Source: Verrucomicrobiota bacterium
GTDB lineage: Bacteria > Verrucomicrobiota > Verrucomicrobiia > Limisphaerales > SIBE01
Direction: 5' to 3'
Length of the DNA stretch: 44,418 bases
Assembly: GCA_016871515.1 (NCBI GenBank)
Contig: VHDE01000043.1
Coordinates: 1-44,418, forward strand
Below, piece after piece: positions 41,455-44,418 of this stretch. Within the stretch, counting starts at the first letter, position 1, and each line of letters starts with the position of its first letter. Below the pieces are notes generated by a model. That model did no database searches, was not told where the DNA came from, and saw nothing but the letters and a program-made list of their open reading frames with translations. A program made the translations under genes and the position numbers.

Positions 41455-43245
41455 TTAAGCCTTGAGCACCTCGATAAAGGCTTCTTGTGGAATTTGGACT
41501 GACCCGAATGATTTCATCCGTTTCTTGCCCTCTTTCTGTTTTTCCAAAAGCTTTCGTTTTCGCGTGATATCGCCGCCGTAGCATTTAGCGGTGACGTCCT
41601 TGCGCAGCGCGCTAACCGTTTCGCGCGCGATGACCTTTCCGCCGATGGCCGCTTGAATGGCTACGGCGTATTGCTGCCGCGGTATCACTTCCTTCAGTTT
41701 CGCCGCCAAGGCGCGCCCGCGTGTTTCCGCTTTGTCCCGGTGCACGATGCACGAAAAAGCATCGACAGCTTCGCTGTTCACAAGCATGTCAAGCTTGACC
41801 ATGTCGGACTCGGCGTAACCGTCGTACTCGTAGTCCATCGAGCCGAAACCGCGCGTGATGCTTTTGATCCGATCGTGAAAATCGATGAGGATTTCATTGA
41901 GCGGCATCCGGCTGGTGAGCATGACACGCCGCGAGTCGAGCGTTTCAGTGTGATCGACTGCGCCGCGCTTTTCCGCTATCAACGCCATCATGTCGCCGAT
42001 GTATTCGTTTGGACAAATCACAAACGTTTTCACCATCGGCTCGGCAATCTTCTCGATATAATTCGGTTCAGGCAGAAACGCGGGGTTGTCCACTTCCTTA
42101 AGTTCACCACTGGTCAGCGTCACATTGTAAATAACGCTCGGGTACGTCGCGATAATGTCCATCCCATATTCGCGCCGGAGACGCTCCTGGACGATTTCCA
42201 AGTGCAGCAGCCCGAGAAAGCCGCAGCGAAATCCGAACCCGAGCGCCACCGAGCTCTCGGGTTGATACACGAAAGCGGAATCATTCAACTGCAACTTCGC
42301 TAGGTTCGCTTTGAGGTGCTCGTAATCCGATGTGTTAATCGGATAAATCCCGCTGAAGACCATCGGATGAATTTCCTGAAATCCAGGCAACGCCGGCGAA
42401 GCGTGTCGCGCATCCGTCAAGGTGTCGCCCATTTTCACATCCTTCGGACTTTTGATGTTGGCGGTGATGTAGCCGGTCTCGCCTACTTCGAGCTTTTCGC
42501 GTTCGTACGGTTTGGGATTGAAGCTGCCGACTTCCTTGATTTCGACGTTCTTCCCAGAATGAAGCAATTTCACCTGGATTCCCGCTTTCAATTCGCCGTT
42601 AAAAACGCGGACGTGCGTCACGACGCCTTTATACGTGTCGAAGTACGAGTCGAAAACGAGCGCTTGCAGCGACTTTTCTCCCGTGGGCACCGGCGGAGGA
42701 ATGCGTTGAACGATGGCTTCAAGGATTTCGTCGATCCCGATCCCTTCCTTGGCGCTGGCCAAAATCGCGGAGTCGCCAGGGATCGCCAAAATATCTTCGA
42801 GCTGCGTTTTGGTCAGCGCGACGTTTGCATGCGGCAGATCGATCTTATTGATGACAGGAATAATCTCGAGATTCTGTTTCATCGCCAAGTGAACGTTGGC
42901 GACGGTCTGGGCTTCGACTCCTTGGGCGGCATCGATGATTAACAACGCGCCCTCGCAAGCGCTCAGACTCCGTGACACTTCGTAGGAAAAGTCCACATGT
43001 CCCGGAGTGTCGATCAGGTTAAGTTCGTAGGATTCGCCATTGTTCGCCTTATACAACATCGTGACCGGATGCGCTTTGATGGTAATGCCGCGCTCACGTT
43101 CCAAATCCATGGAATCGAGCAACTGGTCTTGCATCTCGCGAGCTGTGATCGTGCCGGTGCGATGCAACAGACGATCTGAGAGGGTGGTCTTCCCATGGTC
43201 GATATGGGCGATGATGCTAAAATTGCGAATGTGGGCCGGGTCCAT
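41455..43245 (-). CDS. lepA: Elongation factor 4 (LepA) GTPase
   Basis: 596 residues, the normal length. A ribosome-associated translational GTPase that acts on stalled or mistranslocated ribosomes. G1 AHIDHGKT (13-20), G3 DTPGHVDF (79-86) and G4 NKID (133-136) are intact. The EF4-specific C-terminal region is present ([40 protein letters not shown], and a [16 protein letters not shown] tail). It is the first gene of the lepA-lepB-lepB series on the minus strand, separated from lepB by 562 bases of repeats, so co-transcription is less certain than usual. Confidence 0.99.
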   Translation of the reverse strand: MDPAHIRNFSIIAHIDHGKTTLSDRLLHRTGTITAREMQDQLLDSMDLERERGITIKAHPVTMLYKANNGESYELNLIDTPGHVDFSYEVSRSLSACEGALLIIDAAQGVEAQTVANVHLAMKQNLEIIPVINKIDLPHANVALTKTQLEDILAIPGDSAILASAKEGIGIDEILEAIVQRIPPPVPTGEKSLQALVFDSYFDTYKGVVTHVRVFNGELKAGIQVKLLHSGKNVEIKEVGSFNPKPYEREKLEVGETGYITANIKSPKDVKMGDTLTDARHASPALPGFQEIHPMVFSGIYPINTSDYEHLKANLAKLQLNDSAFVYQPESSVALGFGFRCGFLGLLHLEIVQERLRREYGMDIIATYPSVIYNVTLTSGELKEVDNPAFLPEPNYIEKIAEPMVKTFVICPNEYIGDMMALIAEKRGAVDHTETLDSRRVMLTSRMPLNEILIDFHDRIKSITRGFGSMDYEYDGYAESDMVKLDMLVNSEAVDAFSCIVHRDKAETRGRALAAKLKEVIPRQQYAVAIQAAIGGKVIARETVSALRKDVTAKCYGGDITRKRKLLEKQKEGKKRMKSFGSVQIPQEAFIEVLKA

Positions 43246-43262
43246 GAACTTAAATCAATTCC

Positions 43263-43465
43263 ATTTTCATACGCACGATCTCAATCCTGATTCCTAATCT
43301 TAATCTCGATTGCGAACTTTGTCCTAACGGGAATTCAACCGCAATGGCGGGGAAGATAATAGCAGTTACGCCGGATGCAAAAGGGAATTTACGCTTTGGA
43401 GAATTTTGAGAATTTTGAGTTTTGGGAGTTTTGGTGAGTTTTGGAGTTTTGGCTTGTGCTCTGGC
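43263..43465. repeat. Low-complexity repeat stretch upstream of lepA
   Basis: Two types of simple repeat are seen: GATTCCTAATC / TTAATCTCGATT words at 43275-43312 and GAGTTTTGG / GAGAATTTTGAG words at 43398-43460. Such low-complexity words are common in dispersed repeats of related genomes. The lepA promoter would lie within or beside the first block. Confidence 0.45.
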
Positions 43466-43500
43466 TTTGAGTTGCGGATTGTTTCGAATCAGAATAAGTT

Positions 43501-43896
43501 GTGAAAGTGCAGCTCGACAATATTTGGCGAAGCAAACCGTTAGTCCCTATCGGCTGTGTCGGGCAGTTGTGTTTGCTGATCGCACTGAGCTGGCTGTCCT
43601 CGGATCATCAAGCGCATCACCGTGTTCATCACCTCGCGGAATCGATCTGTAAGATTTGCGGCCACCACACCGATTACGCACCGTCTGAAACGGATCATCA
43701 CCCCGCTTCTGGCGACGAAGACTGCGGCATTACGATGTTTGCGAACGGGCATGCGAATGCATCGACAGTACCCGTGAGTGTCGAAGTTCCTGCTCCTGCT
43801 ATTCTGTTTCTCAACCGCACACCGGTTGTTCCGGTCCGGCCGCCGAGTCCGGGCCTCCTTCCTTTCTCCTGCGGTCCACCGACTACGGTCGCCTGA
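43501..43896 (+). CDS. His/Cys-rich exported protein, DUF2946-like
   Basis: 131 residues, GTG start. One N-terminal hydrophobic segment (GCVGQLCLLIALSWLSS) is followed by a His-rich region (DHQAHHRVHHLAE), a CKICGHH motif near residue 50, DYAPSETDHHPASGDEDCG, and a Pro-rich C-terminus. The combination of His-rich stretch, CxxC and a CGITMFANG-like motif resembles small DUF2946-type proteins encoded beside metal-uptake genes. It likely binds a transition metal (zinc, copper or manganese) outside the cytoplasmic membrane; which one is open. It is followed by a structured leader RNA candidate, a surface-protein gene and an ABC ATPase. Confidence 0.65.
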   Translation: MKVQLDNIWRSKPLVPIGCVGQLCLLIALSWLSSDHQAHHRVHHLAESICKICGHHTDYAPSETDHHPASGDEDCGITMFANGHANASTVPVSVEVPAPAILFLNRTPVVPVRPPSPGLLPFSCGPPTTVA

Positions 43897-43963
43897 AGAT
43901 TCGAGTTGCGGTATTCTGTTCGGCGCAAGTCCAACGTCATCCTCATCTACCTTCAGGCACTTT

Positions 43964-44021
43964 CGCACCCTGGATGCCGCCAGTCTGATCTGGCGGTCAC
44001 CTGAGAGCTCAGGTGGGTGCG
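43964..44021 (+). ncRNA. Candidate three-way-junction leader RNA (riboswitch-like)
   Basis: A closing stem CGCACCC (43964-43970) with GGGTGCG (44015-44021) encloses two hairpins: CCGCCAG/CTGGCGG (43977-43983, 43990-43996) and ACCTGA/TCAGGT (43999-44004, 44009-44014). All stems are perfect. A further hairpin CCGAAT/ATTCGG follows around 44034-44055. The position is about 110 bases upstream of the surface-protein gene at 44130 in the same orientation, as expected for a leader regulatory RNA. GCCGC (43976-43980) could alternatively pair with GCGGC (44019-44023), giving a possible switch. I recognise no known riboswitch class. Confidence 0.45.
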
Positions 44022-44129
44022 GCTTCAACTCTTCCGAATGCTAAATCGGATTCGGCCCCTGATGGGCAAGCCGCTCAGCACCACCACGCATGACATCCGC
44101 AAATCGAAAATAAACAAAAAGAACAGAAA

Positions 44130-44312
44130 ATGAAAGTAATCAACCACCACATTGCAATAATTGGCCTGGCGATTGGAATCGCTAGCTCAAGCGCTCTTGG
44201 CGCGCAAACTCCCATTGGTTTCGGCCATGTCGATATCGGCATCGCCTTCGAGAATAACGAGTGGGACTTGCACATCCACGATGAAACGATTGATCAGGAA
44301 AGAAACGGCTGA
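44130..44312 (+). pseudogene. Choice-of-anchor M-like surface protein, truncated after 50 residues
   Basis: 60 codons: signal peptide (IIGLAIGIASSSALGA), then GFGHVDIGIAFENNEWDLHI followed by HDETIDQE, the first strand motif (HVDIG...W.LH.HDE) of surface-anchored proteins associated with metal ABC transporters. Family members run to several hundred residues; here a stop comes immediately after HDET. The frame is taken over by an ABC ATPase reading from 44281, so most of the gene has probably been deleted. An A-rich stretch (AAAATAAACAAAAAG) precedes the ATG. Confidence 0.6.
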
Positions 44313-44418
44313 TTTTCAAACGGGGAGCCAGCAGGGTCCGCCCATCATCCGAATCGAGCGTCTCTCGGTCGAGTACCGCAACGCCTCAAGCCGGGGCGAA
44401 CGGCGAATGGCCATCAAC
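44281..44418 (+). CDS. ABC transporter ATP-binding protein, N-terminus (partial, runs off the window)
   Basis: From ATG 44281 the frame reads MKRLIRKETADFQTGSQQ, then PPIIRIERLSVEYRNASS and RGERRMAIN to the window end. IRIERLSVEY..........AIN is the typical first strand of an ABC ATPase before Walker A. It may be the ATPase of a metal ABC transporter, given the surface-protein fragment and the His-rich protein upstream. The start overlaps the truncated surface protein by 32 bases and has no evident ribosome binding site, so it may be produced by a deletion joining both genes. Walker A is outside the window, so the call rests on about 25 residues. Confidence 0.5.
   Translation, partial: MKRLIRKETADFQTGSQQGPPIIRIERLSVEYRNASSRGERRMAIN

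Noticed and set aside
1..44418. tRNA or rRNA genes
   Set aside because: Looked for TψC-like GGTTCGAATCC words and cloverleaf-sized folds by eye; none found.

Overview
The window looks like chromosomal DNA of a verrucomicrobium, most likely of the Pedosphaera/Limisphaerales type (former subdivision 3). The support is indirect but consistent: a short prepilin-like secreted protein with a GFTLIEL cleavage motif, a PEP-CTERM protein with a VIT domain, secreted squalene-cyclase-like repeat proteins beside a DUF4175 protein, a planctomycete/verrucomicrobial-style sigma factor, a lepA-lepB order, and many families of small palindromic intergenic repeats. No rRNA, tRNA or CRISPR array was seen. The assignment is inference; no phylogenetic marker other than LepA and IspF is present.

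Layout. (1) 1-5.0 kb: tail of a probable transposase, a secreted cyclase-like protein, and on the minus strand a wrecked restriction-modification locus in which methyltransferase, ATPase and restriction subunit have all lost internal segments. (2) 5.0-12.8 kb: a minus-strand cluster reading DUF4175 membrane/coiled-coil protein, secreted cyclase-repeat protein, and two tandem LamG-like paralogues, the second carrying a truncated FecR domain. (3) 12.9-17.3 kb: a Uma2 nuclease, two broken envelope-protein genes, a broken sigma factor gene and a prepilin-like protein, with a repeated TGTAACC promoter-like motif. (4) 17.5-20.9 kb: PadR regulator, HAAS-domain membrane protein and VIT/PEP-CTERM protein; the last two are one reading frame split by a shift in a run of six A/T. 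(5) 21.2-28.5 kb: MOSC protein, PIN/RHH toxin-antitoxin pair, amidohydrolase, an ispF - small protein - C26 amidotransferase - response regulator series (the regulator is broken), secreted creatininase-like protein, methyltransferase. (6) 28.5-37.5 kb: MauE-like and tandem rhodanese pair, then a 2243-residue secreted repeat protein with its own strong terminator. (7) 38.3-43.2 kb: lepA followed by two tandem, divergent lepB paralogues separated by repeat-rich DNA. (8) 43.5-44.4 kb: a His-rich secreted protein, a three-way-junction RNA candidate, a truncated choice-of-anchor-M surface protein and the start of an ABC transporter ATPase, together suggesting a metal-handling locus.

The most striking overall property is that at least six genes carry internal deletions that remove conserved family segments while both flanks remain recognisable, plus isolated stops or homopolymer shifts. 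Either this genome is actively decaying by small deletions or the assembly has collapsed segments; read mapping would decide. The best candidates for undescribed biology are the DUF4175/cyclase/LamG cluster, the PadR-HAAS-VIT-PEP-CTERM unit, and the structured leader RNA at 43964-44021.
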